In this document: positions 49,751 through 58,746 of the stretch, in pieces | How the letters are laid out: the number at the start of each line of letters is the position of its first letter | Position numbering within the stretch: the first letter of the stretch is position 1 | Notes under the pieces: generated by a model | Databases searched by the model: none | Told to the model about the DNA's origin: nothing | The model's input: the letters and a program-made list of their open reading frames with translations, nothing else | Translations under genes and position numbers: made by a program | DNA from: Archangium gephyra | GTDB lineage: Bacteria; Myxococcota; Myxococcia; Myxococcales; Myxococcaceae | Assembly (NCBI RefSeq): GCF_001027285.1 | Contig: NZ_CP011509.1 | Coordinates: 2,984,501-3,048,500, forward strand | DNA length: 64,000 nt | Direction: 5' to 3'

Positions 49751-50919
49751 GCGGCTTCTCCGCGCGCACCGGCTTTCCCCGCACCTGGAACCCCCTGGCC
49801 CGGGCGCTCGACGAGCGGCGGCGGCGTGGGCTCCCCCTGTTGGATCTCACCGAGACCAACCCCACCCGCGTGGGCCTGCCCGCGCCCGAGCCGGCCCTGC
49901 TGGCTTCTCCCGGCGCCCTCGGCTACGCACCCGAGCCCCAGGGGCTCCTCCCGGCCCGCGAGGCCGTGGCCGCGCACCTGGCCTCGCGCGGCGCCCCCGT
50001 CTCGCCCGGGCACCTCGTCCTCTCGGCGAGCACGAGCGAGTCCTACGGCTGGCTCTTCAAGCTGCTGTGCGAGCCCGGGGACAACGTGCTCGTCCCCGCG
50101 CCCAGCTACCCCCTCTTCGAGTACCTCACGCGCCTGGAGGGCGTGGAGGCGCGCACCTACCGCCTGCCGCGCGCGCCTGGCTTCGGCCTGGACGTGGAGG
50201 AGGTGGCCGCCGCGAGGGACGCCCGCACCCGTGCCGTGCTCGTGGTGAACCCCGGCAACCCCACCGGCCACTACCTCCACGAGGGCGAGCTGGAGGCCCT
50301 GGGCCGGCTGTGCGCGGAGGCCGGGCTGGCGCTCCTCTCGGACGAGGTGTTCTCCGACTTCGCCTGGGACGAGGCGCCGGGCCGGGTGCCCACCGTGGCC
50401 GGGCGCGAGCTGCCCATGCTCACCTTCTCCCTCTCCGGCCTGTCCAAGGTGGCGGGGCTGCCCGGCCTCAAGCTGGGGTGGACGCACGTGGGCGGGCCCG
50501 CCGCCCTCCGCGAGGAGGCCCTGGCCCGGCTGGAGCTGGTGGCGGACACGTACCTGCCGGTGAACACGCCCGTGCAGCTCGCCCTGCCGGGGCTGCTGGC
50601 GCATGCGCCGCGCTTCCAACAGGCCCTGCTCGCCCGGGTGAAGGAGAACCGGCGCCGGTTGCTCCAGGCCCGCCCGGCGGAGGCCCGCTGGGACGTCCTG
50701 CCCGCTCAGGGGGGATGGAGCACCGTGTTGCGCATTCCGCTGGAGCCCGGGGAGGAGGCCACGTGCCTGGCCCTGCTCGACGAGGGCGTGTGCGTGCAGC
50801 CGGGCTACTTCTACGACTTCACCGGCGGGGCCTTCCTGGTGCTCTCCCTGCTGCCGGCACCGGAGCACTTCTCCGCCGCGATGGAGCCGCTCGTGCGCGT
50901 GCTGGCCACGAGCGGATAG
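49747..50919 (+). CDS. Class I/II PLP-dependent aminotransferase
   Basis: The 390-residue enzyme has the fold-type I pattern: DLTETNPTRVGLP at the start, SASTSESYGWLFKLL, VLVPAPSYPLFEYL, VVNPGNPTGHYL, LLSDEVFSDFAW and the PLP Lys in LSGLSKVAGLPGLKLGW. It transfers amino groups between unknown partners; aspartate aminotransferase-like or a specialised role are both possible. GTG start, coupled to the small gene before it. It lies behind the biotin genes, but nothing ties it to that pathway. Confidence 0.92.
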   Translation: MSGFSARTGFPRTWNPLARALDERRRRGLPLLDLTETNPTRVGLPAPEPALLASPGALGYAPEPQGLLPAREAVAAHLASRGAPVSPGHLVLSASTSESYGWLFKLLCEPGDNVLVPAPSYPLFEYLTRLEGVEARTYRLPRAPGFGLDVEEVAAARDARTRAVLVVNPGNPTGHYLHEGELEALGRLCAEAGLALLSDEVFSDFAWDEAPGRVPTVAGRELPMLTFSLSGLSKVAGLPGLKLGWTHVGGPAALREEALARLELVADTYLPVNTPVQLALPGLLAHAPRFQQALLARVKENRRRLLQARPAEARWDVLPAQGGWSTVLRIPLEPGEEATCLALLDEGVCVQPGYFYDFTGGAFLVLSLLPAPEHFSAAMEPLVRVLATSG

Positions 50920-50926
50920 AGGCAGG

Positions 50927-51364
50927 CTACCGGGACGCCGGGCCGCCCACCGCCTCGCGAGGCACCTTGCCCGTGGTCCCGAGGCTCCCGGCGAGGCCGT
51001 AGCACTCGATGCCCAGCTGGCGGTCCCACGCGGATTCGCCCTCGAGGCGGCTGGCCCGGCGGCGCGCCAACAGCGCGGGCAGCTCCGTGACGAAGAGGCC
51101 GTAGTAGCCCGCCGAGTCCTCGAGCATCGCCGATGGGGCAATGCCCAGCTCCCGCTCCAGGCGCTCCAGCCCGGCGAGGAAGAGGTTCTGGCAGTCCTCG
51201 TTGGACGCCGTACCCCGGGGCACGTCCAGGGCCAGCTCGATGATCGAGCGGCCGGACATGTTCCGGGCGAGCTCCTGACGCACCTTGTTGCGCTGCTCCC
51301 GTGCATCCAGGGCGCGCGCCTCCTCGGCGCGTACCGAGGCTCGATTCACCAGGGCTGTGCTCAT
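50927..51364 (-). CDS. Hypothetical protein
   Basis: The 145-residue soluble protein has a charged helical N-terminus (RAEEARALDAREQRNKVRQE), a middle with VPRGTASNEDCQNLFLAGLE, and LEDSAGYYGLFVTELPALLARR. No family is recognised and no signal peptide is present. It converges on the aminotransferase gene 7 bases away. Upstream, 51365-51556 holds nothing that I can assign. Confidence 0.72.
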   Translation of the reverse strand: MSTALVNRASVRAEEARALDAREQRNKVRQELARNMSGRSIIELALDVPRGTASNEDCQNLFLAGLERLERELGIAPSAMLEDSAGYYGLFVTELPALLARRRASRLEGESAWDRQLGIECYGLAGSLGTTGKVPREAVGGPASR

Positions 51365-51556
51365 CGGCTCCTCCCCAGAGGCCCGGAATTGGGCCCGTCT
51401 CCATCATTATTTGGAGACGCCTGACGCGGCTTCGTGATGCGCCTGACGGAGATAAGGACCGCCGGCTCGATCTTCATGCAAACAAGGAGGCGAACGTTCT
51501 CCAGCCAGCAGAGTGCTGCCCCGGGGGGAGGTCCGCGTGCTCTTGTCCACAGCCCC

Positions 51557-52027
51557 CTACGCCGTCTTGCGGGGGGCGGCGGCCGCGGACGGCAGCTCGT
51601 TGAGCACCAACCAGTACATGCCCAGCTGCCGCACCGCCTCGAAGAAGGCGGTGACGTCCACCGGCTTGTGGACGAAGCTGTTCACCCCCAGCTCGTAGCT
51701 CTCCACCAGGTCGCGCTCCTCCTTGGAGGAGGTGAGCACCACCACCGGCAGCGCGCGCGTCTGCTCGTTGGCGCGGATGCGCCGCAGCACCTCCAGGCCG
51801 TCGATGCGCGGCAGGTGCAGATCCAACAGCACCACCTGCGGCCGGATGGAGGGATCCCGATTCGCGTGCCTTCCCTGCACGAAGAGGTAGTCGAGCGCCT
51901 CGGCCCCGTCCCGCACCACCACCACCGGGTTGTGCAGGCCGCTCTTGCGGAACGCCCGGAGGGTCATCAACTCGTCGTCGGCATTGTCCTCGACGAGCAG
52001 GACGACACGCTGGCTGAGCTCATACAT
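51557..52027 (-). CDS. Stand-alone response regulator receiver
   Basis: The 156-residue single-domain receiver has the acidic pair in LLVEDNADDE, phospho-Asp in VVLLDLHLPRIDGLEVL, Thr/Ser in VVVLTSSKEE and Lys in FVHKPVDV. It is of the Rcp1 type that works with phytochrome-like kinases, and is a relative of the receiver at 39223. The ATG is preceded by GGAGGAGAG. No kinase gene is adjacent; kinases of the PAS/GAF type at 36.8-41.8 kb could be partners. Confidence 0.93.
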   Translation of the reverse strand: MYELSQRVVLLVEDNADDELMTLRAFRKSGLHNPVVVVRDGAEALDYLFVQGRHANRDPSIRPQVVLLDLHLPRIDGLEVLRRIRANEQTRALPVVVLTSSKEERDLVESYELGVNSFVHKPVDVTAFFEAVRQLGMYWLVLNELPSAAAAPRKTA

Positions 52028-52140
52028 GGGACTCTCTCCTCCGAGGATTCCGGGTCTTTCCTCGGGACTCTCCTGCCTTCGTAGTTTTAGCTGAAGTCTC
52101 GCTGGAATTCTACAGCCAAGTTGGAGTCTTCTTCCCCTCA

Positions 52141-52183
52141 ACAAAAACAAAACGCCCGGTGGGGAAGACTCCCACCGGGCGTT
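52141..52183 (-). terminator. Rho-independent terminator of the OPT transporter gene
   Basis: AACGCCCGGTGGG at 52151-52163 pairs perfectly over 13 bases with CCCACCGGGCGTT at 52171-52183 around a 7-base loop. Read on the minus strand the stem is followed by TTGTTTTTGT. It lies 26 bases behind the OPT gene stop and separates it from the receiver gene. Confidence 0.9.
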
Positions 52184-52209
52184 CAGGGCTGAAGACGGGG
52201 GTGTGACGG

Positions 52210-54324
52210 CTACGCCTGCGCGGGCTTGCGCGAGATGCGGTACAGCACGAAGCCCATGATGGCGAAGGCGATGACGCCGATCAGGTCATAGCCGGCCGCG
52301 CCCACGGAGTGGTGCAGGGCCTGCTCCACGGACAGCTTGGAGATGGCGGCGTTGACGCCCTCGTTCACCGAGAGGATGGCGACGACGACGCCGGCCAGCG
52401 CGCCACCAGCCACCAGGCCCGTGGAGAAGAGGTTGCCGGGCCCGAGCTCGGACTCCTCCACGTGCTCGCCCTTGCGCTGGGCCATGTAGTCGGACAGGCC
52501 CTTGATGGCGCCGCCCACGAAGATGGGGGCGGTGGTGGACAGCGGCAGGTAGGCGCCCACGGCGAAGGACAGCGACTTGACGCCGCACAGCTCCATCGTC
52601 ACCGACAGGGCCACGCCCACCAGCACGAACTGCCAGTCGAGGTTGAAGGACAGCAGGCCCTTGATGAGGGTGGCCATCAGCGTGCCCTGCGGGGCGGGGA
52701 AGGCGTCCGTGCCGATCATGTGCTGCACGCCCTGGGCCCGCAGCGCCTCGGTGGGCGTGTCCAGCAGCTTCATGGTGAGGCCGATGACGATGGCCGCGGC
52801 CACCGCGCCAATCATGAGGCCGATCTGCTGCGCCCTCGGGGTGGCGCCCACCAGGTAGCCCGTCTTCAGGTCCTGCGAGGTGGCGCCCGCGTTGGCCGCG
52901 GCGATGCACACCATGCCGCCCACGCACAGCGCCATGGGCTGGTACATGTCACCCGTCCAGCCGATGCCGATGAAGATGAGGCAGGTGGCCATCAGCGTGG
53001 CGATCGTCATGCCGGAGATGGGGTTGGACGACGAGCCGATGATGCCCACGATGCGCGAGGCCACCGTCACGAAGAAGAAGCCGAACACCACGATGAGGAT
53101 GCCCAGCAGCAGCCGGCCGAAGACGCTGCCCGGCAGGAAGGGCAGGGCGGCCATCGTGAGGATGAGGCCCACGCTGCCGAAGAGCACGAAGGTGATGGGC
53201 AGGTCGCGCTCGGTGCGCTTCTGCGCGGCGCCCGCGGCGCCCTCCTTGAAGGACGCGATGCTCTCCTTGAAGGCCGCGACGATGGTGGGCAGCGTCTTGA
53301 GCAGCGTGATGAAGCCGCCCGCGGCCACCGCGCCCGCGCCGATCTGCCGCACGTACGCGCGGTAGATGGCCGTGGCCGTGTTGGCGAAGCCGTGCGTCGC
53401 CGGATCCCACCCGCCCGGGCCACCGGCCGTGGTGAGGCTCGTCAGGTAGCCCAGCTTCACCAGCTGCTCCGCGATGGTGTCCGGCGGAACCACCGAGGCC
53501 AGCAGCGGGATGATGCCCAGCCACGCCAGCACGCCACCGGCCACCAGCACGCCAGCGATCTTGGGGCCGACGATGTAGCCCACGCCCAGGTACTCGGGGG
53601 TGATGTCGCCATTGAGCGTGGCGGACGGGAAGTACTTGTTGGCCTGCTTCGTCACCAGCGCCGGCGTCTCGGCGATGAGCTTCACGATCTTCTGCAGCAG
53701 CGCGTACACGAAGGCGAAGCCCACGCCCTGGAAGGCGATCTTCGCCAGGTCTCCGCCCTTCTCACCGGCGATGAGCACCGAGGCGCACGCCGTGCCCTCG
53801 GGGTAGGGCAGGTTGCCGTGCTCCTTCACGATGAGCGAGCGGCGCAGCGGCACCATCATCAGCGTGCCGAGCACGCCGCCCAGCAGCGCCAGGGTGAAGA
53901 TGGTCCAGTACTCGAAGAAGCTGGAGCCCTGGCTGTCGGTGCTCAGGAAGAGGAAGCCGGGCAGGGTGAAGACCACGCCCGCGGCGATGGACTCGCCCGC
54001 CGAGCCGATGGTCTGCACCACGTTGTTCTCGAGGATCGTCGAGCCCCCCAGCTTCTTGAGCAGGGAGATGGCGAGCACCGCGATGGGGATGGAGGCGGAG
54101 ACCGTCAGGCCCGCCTTCAGGGCCAGGTACACCGTGGCGGCGCCGAAGATGACGCCGAAGAGCACGCCGATGCCGATGGCCTTGGGCGTGAACTCGGCGA
54201 CGTCGGTGCGGTCGGCGGTGATGTAGGGCTGGAACTCCGCTGTCTTGGGGACTTCGTTCGAGGCGGAGGTGGCCGCGACGGCGACGCTCCGAACCGCCTC
54301 GGACTTGGCTGCTTCAGGCTTCAA
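52210..54324 (-). CDS. OPT family oligopeptide transporter
   Basis: The 704-residue inner-membrane protein has about 15 membrane segments and the family marks: GIGVLFGVIFGAATVYLALK, GLTVSASIPIAVLAI, NNVVQTIGSAGESIAAG and PEGTACASVLIAGE. OPT members import small peptides or metal-chelator complexes using the proton gradient; the substrate here is unknown, and peptide uptake fits a proteolytic predator. The start is a TTG at 54324 with GGGAG 6 bases upstream; no ATG lies near the correct N-terminus. A strong terminator follows. Confidence 0.94.
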   Translation of the reverse strand: MKPEAAKSEAVRSVAVAATSASNEVPKTAEFQPYITADRTDVAEFTPKAIGIGVLFGVIFGAATVYLALKAGLTVSASIPIAVLAISLLKKLGGSTILENNVVQTIGSAGESIAAGVVFTLPGFLFLSTDSQGSSFFEYWTIFTLALLGGVLGTLMMVPLRRSLIVKEHGNLPYPEGTACASVLIAGEKGGDLAKIAFQGVGFAFVYALLQKIVKLIAETPALVTKQANKYFPSATLNGDITPEYLGVGYIVGPKIAGVLVAGGVLAWLGIIPLLASVVPPDTIAEQLVKLGYLTSLTTAGGPGGWDPATHGFANTATAIYRAYVRQIGAGAVAAGGFITLLKTLPTIVAAFKESIASFKEGAAGAAQKRTERDLPITFVLFGSVGLILTMAALPFLPGSVFGRLLLGILIVVFGFFFVTVASRIVGIIGSSSNPISGMTIATLMATCLIFIGIGWTGDMYQPMALCVGGMVCIAAANAGATSQDLKTGYLVGATPRAQQIGLMIGAVAAAIVIGLTMKLLDTPTEALRAQGVQHMIGTDAFPAPQGTLMATLIKGLLSFNLDWQFVLVGVALSVTMELCGVKSLSFAVGAYLPLSTTAPIFVGGAIKGLSDYMAQRKGEHVEESELGPGNLFSTGLVAGGALAGVVVAILSVNEGVNAAISKLSVEQALHHSVGAAGYDLIGVIAFAIMGFVLYRISRKPAQA

Positions 54325-54434
54325 TGGGGGCTCCCAGAAGGGGGACGACCGTGTCGGGGGTGGAGTTCTACAACTCCCTCCCCGGTCCTCCAAATGGCCG
54401 CTGGGAGCCGGGACCCAGGCAGGCGGGCGTGACG

Positions 54435-55892
54435 CTATGCGGCGATGTCCCGCGGGCCGGGCTCCGCCGGGGGCTCCCCGCGCCCGGGCGAGGGGGGCAG
54501 GGTGGTGAGGTTGGCCCGCTGCTCCCTCGGGACGAAGAGGCTCTTGAGGTTGTAGGCCAGCAGCGCCGCGACGAAGCCCGGCTGCAGCAGCCCCTCCATC
54601 CCCTTGCGCATGTGCAGCACCTCGTAGAAGGCGTGGCAGGACTTCGCGTCCAGCGAGGTCAGGTCGATCATGTTCTGGACGGACCACTGCACGGCCTTCA
54701 GCCCCAGGGGCCGCTTGCCCCGGGTCTCCGGGTAGGCCAGGTCCATGGTGGTGGTGAGGAACCAGCACAGGCCGACGATCTTGCTGAGCTCCTTCTGGAA
54801 GCTCCGCGCCAGCCCCGCGTGCAGGCCCCCCGGCGAGGTGCGCGCCCGGGCCACCTTCTCCCCGAGCAGCTTCGCGCCCAGGCAGGCGACCGTCATGCCC
54901 TGGCCGAAGACGGGGTTGAGCGCGCAGACGGTGTCGCCCAGGAGCACGAAGCCCTCCGGGAAGCGCGCCATCTTCTCGTAGTGCATCCAGCGGCTCGTCG
55001 GAATCTTGTACGAGACGGGCGCGGTCAGCGGCTTGGCCTCGCGGATGTACTCATAGAGGTGGGGCGAGGGCAGCCCGCGCGCGAACTCCAGGAAGCCCTC
55101 GTCATCGATGGGCGCGTGGTCTCCGAAGTACCCGTTGAGGCTGACGATCCACCGCCCCCCCTCCACGTTGGAGATGAAGCCCGAGCGCTTCGCCTCGGGG
55201 GCACGGCCGTTGACGACCAGGATCTTCCACTCATCGAAGCCCGCGGGGCGCTCGTAGAGCCGGCTCGTGTAGCCCAGGTCGATGCCCACCTGCTCTTCTT
55301 CCGGGCGGCCGTAGCCCAGCGCCTCCAGCCAGTGCGGGGCCCGCGAGCCCCGGCCGCTGGTGTCCACCACCAGCCCGCCCTCGAGCGTCCGCTCTCCCTC
55401 GGGGCCCTTCACCTTCGCCCCGGTGACGCGCGTGCGCGAGGCGTCCGTGAGCAGCTCCTCCACGGCGTAGCCCTGCCACACCTCGATGTTCGGCCGCGCG
55501 GTGACGCGTGCGCGCACCTTCCACTCCAGGAAGGGCCGGGAGACGAGCACGGAGTGGGGACCGCCCTCGTAGCGGACCTTCCAGCTGCCCGACTGGAGCC
55601 AGGCGGCGTCCCGGGCCAGGTCGACGAGATCCGCCCCCTCCTGCACCAGCTCCCGCACCAGCCCGGGGAACAGGCCATCCAGCACCGTCAGCCCGGCCTC
55701 CAGCAGGGCGTGGATGTGGCGCCCCTGCGGAGCGTTCTTGCGCGCCTCCGGGCCTTCCGGCAGCTGCTCCCTCTCCAGGATGATGACCTTCTCGAAGTGC
55801 TCGGAGAGCACCCGCGCGCTCAAGAGTCCCGCCATGCTGCCACCAATGACAATGGCCGGTCCGGGTCCTCGCTCGTTGGGACGCACTCTCAC
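54435..55892 (-). CDS. FAD-dependent monooxygenase / oxidoreductase
   Basis: The 485-residue protein has an N-terminal FAD-binding site (IVIGGSMAGLLSARVL with ILERE at the end of strand 2), the GD motif region GFVLLGDTVCALNPVFGQGM and the mid-protein VVDTSGRGSRAPHW. This is the pattern of the para-hydroxybenzoate hydroxylase and geranylgeranyl reductase group. A role in tailoring a secondary metabolite is possible but no cluster is visible next to it. Divergent from the chemotaxis receptor gene. Confidence 0.9.
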   Translation of the reverse strand: MRVRPNERGPGPAIVIGGSMAGLLSARVLSEHFEKVIILEREQLPEGPEARKNAPQGRHIHALLEAGLTVLDGLFPGLVRELVQEGADLVDLARDAAWLQSGSWKVRYEGGPHSVLVSRPFLEWKVRARVTARPNIEVWQGYAVEELLTDASRTRVTGAKVKGPEGERTLEGGLVVDTSGRGSRAPHWLEALGYGRPEEEQVGIDLGYTSRLYERPAGFDEWKILVVNGRAPEAKRSGFISNVEGGRWIVSLNGYFGDHAPIDDEGFLEFARGLPSPHLYEYIREAKPLTAPVSYKIPTSRWMHYEKMARFPEGFVLLGDTVCALNPVFGQGMTVACLGAKLLGEKVARARTSPGGLHAGLARSFQKELSKIVGLCWFLTTTMDLAYPETRGKRPLGLKAVQWSVQNMIDLTSLDAKSCHAFYEVLHMRKGMEGLLQPGFVAALLAYNLKSLFVPREQRANLTTLPPSPGRGEPPAEPGPRDIAA

Positions 55893-55961
55893 CTCTCTGA
55901 TGTTCGGGCTGGGTGACTGCTCGCTGTGGGGGCTTGCGAGGATATGTGAAGCTGAAAGGAA

Positions 55962-55987
55962 CCGGTACGTCCTGCCGGTACGTCCCG
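55962..55987 (+). repeat. Tandem 13-base direct repeat in divergent promoter
   Basis: CCGGTACGTCCTG is followed at once by CCGGTACGTCCCG (12 of 13 bases identical). It lies between the FAD oxidoreductase and chemotaxis receptor genes. It may be a double binding site for a regulator; chance duplication is possible. Confidence 0.5.
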
Positions 55988-56153
55988 GATGCGCTGGCAG
56001 GGTGGGACAACCGGGGCCTCCCCAACACGACGGGTCGCGTTTACGCGATGCGACAGGATGGATGCCGGCACTCCTGCCGAGGGAGCGGCTTCACGCGAAG
56101 TGCGTGCCGGGCAGCGCGGACGGAAAACGGCATTTCAGGCGAACGGTGCTAGG

Positions 56154-58031
56154 ATGACCGCATCCATGAGCAACGCTGAGTTGAAGCGGCTGGTTCTCAA
56201 GTTCGTCCTGGAGCAGCAGTTGGCGATGCTGACTGCGCTGGGGCCCGTGGCGTACATGATCACGCTGACGCTGGGCCTGCCTCCGGACCAGGCCTGGTTC
56301 GTCACCTGGGTCAACTTTGGCACGCTGACGCCGGTGTTCGGGGTCCTCATCCCCCTGGCGATCATCTGGTTCGAGCTGAAGAACGCGCTCACGCCCCGCG
56401 TGGACGAGATTCCCGGCGAGAGGCTGAAGCGCATCCTCAAGGCCCCCTGGCGCATCGAGATGGGGGCGTGGCTGGGTTACGGCGTGTCGTGCGTGCTGTG
56501 GGCCGGCTGGCCCACGGTGCTGTACGGGCTGGACCCCTGGGACGTGCCGCTGACGGTGGCCTCGTTCATGGTGCTGGCCAAGGTGGTGGGCATCCGCATG
56601 GCGCTGCGGCTCGAGCGGCTGCTGCGTCCCTACGCGCTCGAGGAGTTCCACAAGTACCCGCAGGCGCGCGTCGAGGACAGCGGGTTCTCGTGGCCCAAGA
56701 TGCGCTGGTACCTGCCCTACTGCTTCGCCCTCTTCGTGCTCGCCACGCTGACGGTGACGAGCATCATCGTCTACAAGAAGACGCAGTATGGCTTCGGTGA
56801 GCTGTTCACCAACCTGGCCCGGCTGGTGCCGGCCACGGTGCTGACGCAGCTGCGCACGGACGTCGCCAGCATCCTGGGCACCATCGTGGTGCCGGTGGTG
56901 TCCGTCGGTGGCTTCATGATCTTCGCGGCCGCGTGGTGCGCCTGGGAGCTGGCCCGTCAACAGAGCCAGGGCACCGAGGCCGTGCAGAAGTCCATCGAGT
57001 CGATCGCCTCGGGCCGGCCCTCGCTGCCGGACTGGGTGGCCACGGACGAGGTGGGTGACCTGTCCATCTCCACCGCGTCCGCCTTCGAGCGGCTGCGGAC
57101 GTTCTCCTCCTCGCTGAGTGACTCGGCCTCGCTGCTGGGCAAGTCCGCGGAGGCGCTCAACGACTCGCACAAGGATCAGACGGAGGCGCTCTCCATCCAG
57201 GCCGCGTCGCTCCAGGAGACGCAGGTCACCGCGCAGGAAATCAAGCAGACGTCGATGGTGGCCGCCCAGAAGGCGGAGGACGTGCTGCAACAGGCCGAGC
57301 GCGCGGATCAGATCGGCCGCGCCGGTGAGGCCGCGCTCGAGCAGAGCCTCTCGGGCATGCACGACATCCAGAAGCAGGTGATGGACATGGCGCAGAGCAT
57401 CCGCTCCCTGGACGAGCGGGCGCGGCAGATCGCCAACATCACCACCACGGTGAAGGGGCTGGCGGACCGCTCCAACATGCTGGCGCTCAACGCCGCCATC
57501 GAGGCGGTGCGCTCGGGCGAGCACGGCAAGGGCTTCAGCGTGGTGGCGCGCGAAATCCGCAGCCTGGCGGACCAGTCCATCAAGGCCACCTACAGCGTGC
57601 AGAACATCCTGCAGGACCTGAGCGAGGCCATCCGCCTCACGGCGGACATGACCGAGGGTGGCTCCGTGAAGGTGCAGGGCAGCGTGCAGCAGCTGCAGTC
57701 CTTCGGCGACAACATCAAGCAGCTGTCCGGCATCGTGCGCGACAACGTGAGCTCCGTGCGGCAGATCTCCGCCGCCGTCACGCAGCAGAACCAGGGCATC
57801 GGGCAGATCTTCCAGGCGGTGAACGACCTGACGCAGATCATGGACAAGACGATGTCGAGCCTGCGCACCAGCGACGAGGCCGCGGACCAGATGCGGCTGG
57901 TGGCCGAGCGCGTGAGCACCTTCGTGGGCGAGTACGACTGGCAGAGCCGCAAGCAGCGCGCCGCCGGCCTGCCGCCGCCGCTTCCGGGAACGGGCGGTGG
58001 TGAAGGCCCCTCGGGAGAGTCGGTCGCCTGA
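56154..58031 (+). CDS. Methyl-accepting chemotaxis protein
   Basis: The 625-residue receptor has an unusual sensor: four to six membrane helices in the first 280 residues and no large extracytoplasmic domain, so it may sense membrane or intracellular signals. The cytoplasmic part has the signalling hairpin GLADRSNMLALNAAIEAVRS followed by GKGFSVVAREIRSLADQS, flanked by Glu/Gln-rich methylation helices. It would control a CheA kinase, either for motility or a developmental pathway. No che genes are adjacent. ATG 56154 is used; the ATG at 56166 is also possible. Confidence 0.94.
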   Translation: MTASMSNAELKRLVLKFVLEQQLAMLTALGPVAYMITLTLGLPPDQAWFVTWVNFGTLTPVFGVLIPLAIIWFELKNALTPRVDEIPGERLKRILKAPWRIEMGAWLGYGVSCVLWAGWPTVLYGLDPWDVPLTVASFMVLAKVVGIRMALRLERLLRPYALEEFHKYPQARVEDSGFSWPKMRWYLPYCFALFVLATLTVTSIIVYKKTQYGFGELFTNLARLVPATVLTQLRTDVASILGTIVVPVVSVGGFMIFAAAWCAWELARQQSQGTEAVQKSIESIASGRPSLPDWVATDEVGDLSISTASAFERLRTFSSSLSDSASLLGKSAEALNDSHKDQTEALSIQAASLQETQVTAQEIKQTSMVAAQKAEDVLQQAERADQIGRAGEAALEQSLSGMHDIQKQVMDMAQSIRSLDERARQIANITTTVKGLADRSNMLALNAAIEAVRSGEHGKGFSVVAREIRSLADQSIKATYSVQNILQDLSEAIRLTADMTEGGSVKVQGSVQQLQSFGDNIKQLSGIVRDNVSSVRQISAAVTQQNQGIGQIFQAVNDLTQIMDKTMSSLRTSDEAADQMRLVAERVSTFVGEYDWQSRKQRAAGLPPPLPGTGGGEGPSGESVA

Positions 58032-58056
58032 GCCGGAGGGGCGGTGACGGCCGCCC

Positions 58057-58746
58057 CTACCCGGCGAGGGCCAGCACCGCCCCGGCCCGCCACGCCACCA
58101 GCAGCGCGGCCAGTGCCGGGGGCGGCTCCCCGAGTCCCGGGGGAAGCTCCCACGTGTCGAGCGTCACCCGCAGGCACAGCGCGTCTCCCCCGGCCTGGAG
58201 CAGCACCGGCCGCAGCGCCACCTTCTGCAGCGGCGCGCGCAGCCCCACGCCCCACACCTTGAGCACCGCTTCCTTCAGGGCCCACGCCGCGGTCACCGGC
58301 TCCACGTGCCCCGCGCAGACGGGGACGTAGCCCGCCAGCTCGCCCGGCGCGAAGGCCTCTTCCAGGAAGGCTCCGCCGGCCTCCACCCGCTGCTCCAGGT
58401 CCACGCCCAGCGCCCCTCCGCGCGACACCGCCGCCACCGCCAGCTCCGCGCTGTGGGAGATGGAGAGCGCGAGCCCGTGCCCGGGTGAGAAGAGGGGCCT
58501 TCCGGCATCTGGCCCATCCTCGCGCACCGTCACCTCCGCGCGCGCCTCCGGCTCCAGCAGCGCGAGCGCCCGGTGCGCGGCGAGCCGGCCCGCGATGAAC
58601 TCCCGCCGCCGCTTGTCCGTCCTGCACCGGGCGAGCCCCTCGCGCTCCAGGGGCGAGAGGGTGGAGCCGTCCTCGCGCCCCACCTCGCCCCAGCCGAGCA
58701 CCACTTCCCGGCCGCCGGGCAGCCGCAGCCGCTCAGCCCTCCACAC
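58057..58746 (-). CDS. 4'-phosphopantetheinyl transferase (Sfp type)
   Basis: The 229-residue enzyme moves phosphopantetheine from coenzyme A to a Ser of carrier proteins. The magnesium-binding motif is GVDLEQ, and the second signature is WALKEAVLKVWG, in full agreement with the family; RRREFIAGRLAA and SISHS precede them. The GTG at 58746 lies inside the synthase gene, with 14 bases shared, so it is probably translationally coupled. This suggests that it activates the carrier protein of that synthase. The start could also be a little further downstream. Confidence 0.93.
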   Translation of the reverse strand: MWRAERLRLPGGREVVLGWGEVGREDGSTLSPLEREGLARCRTDKRRREFIAGRLAAHRALALLEPEARAEVTVREDGPDAGRPLFSPGHGLALSISHSAELAVAAVSRGGALGVDLEQRVEAGGAFLEEAFAPGELAGYVPVCAGHVEPVTAAWALKEAVLKVWGVGLRAPLQKVALRPVLLQAGGDALCLRVTLDTWELPPGLGEPPPALAALLVAWRAGAVLALAG

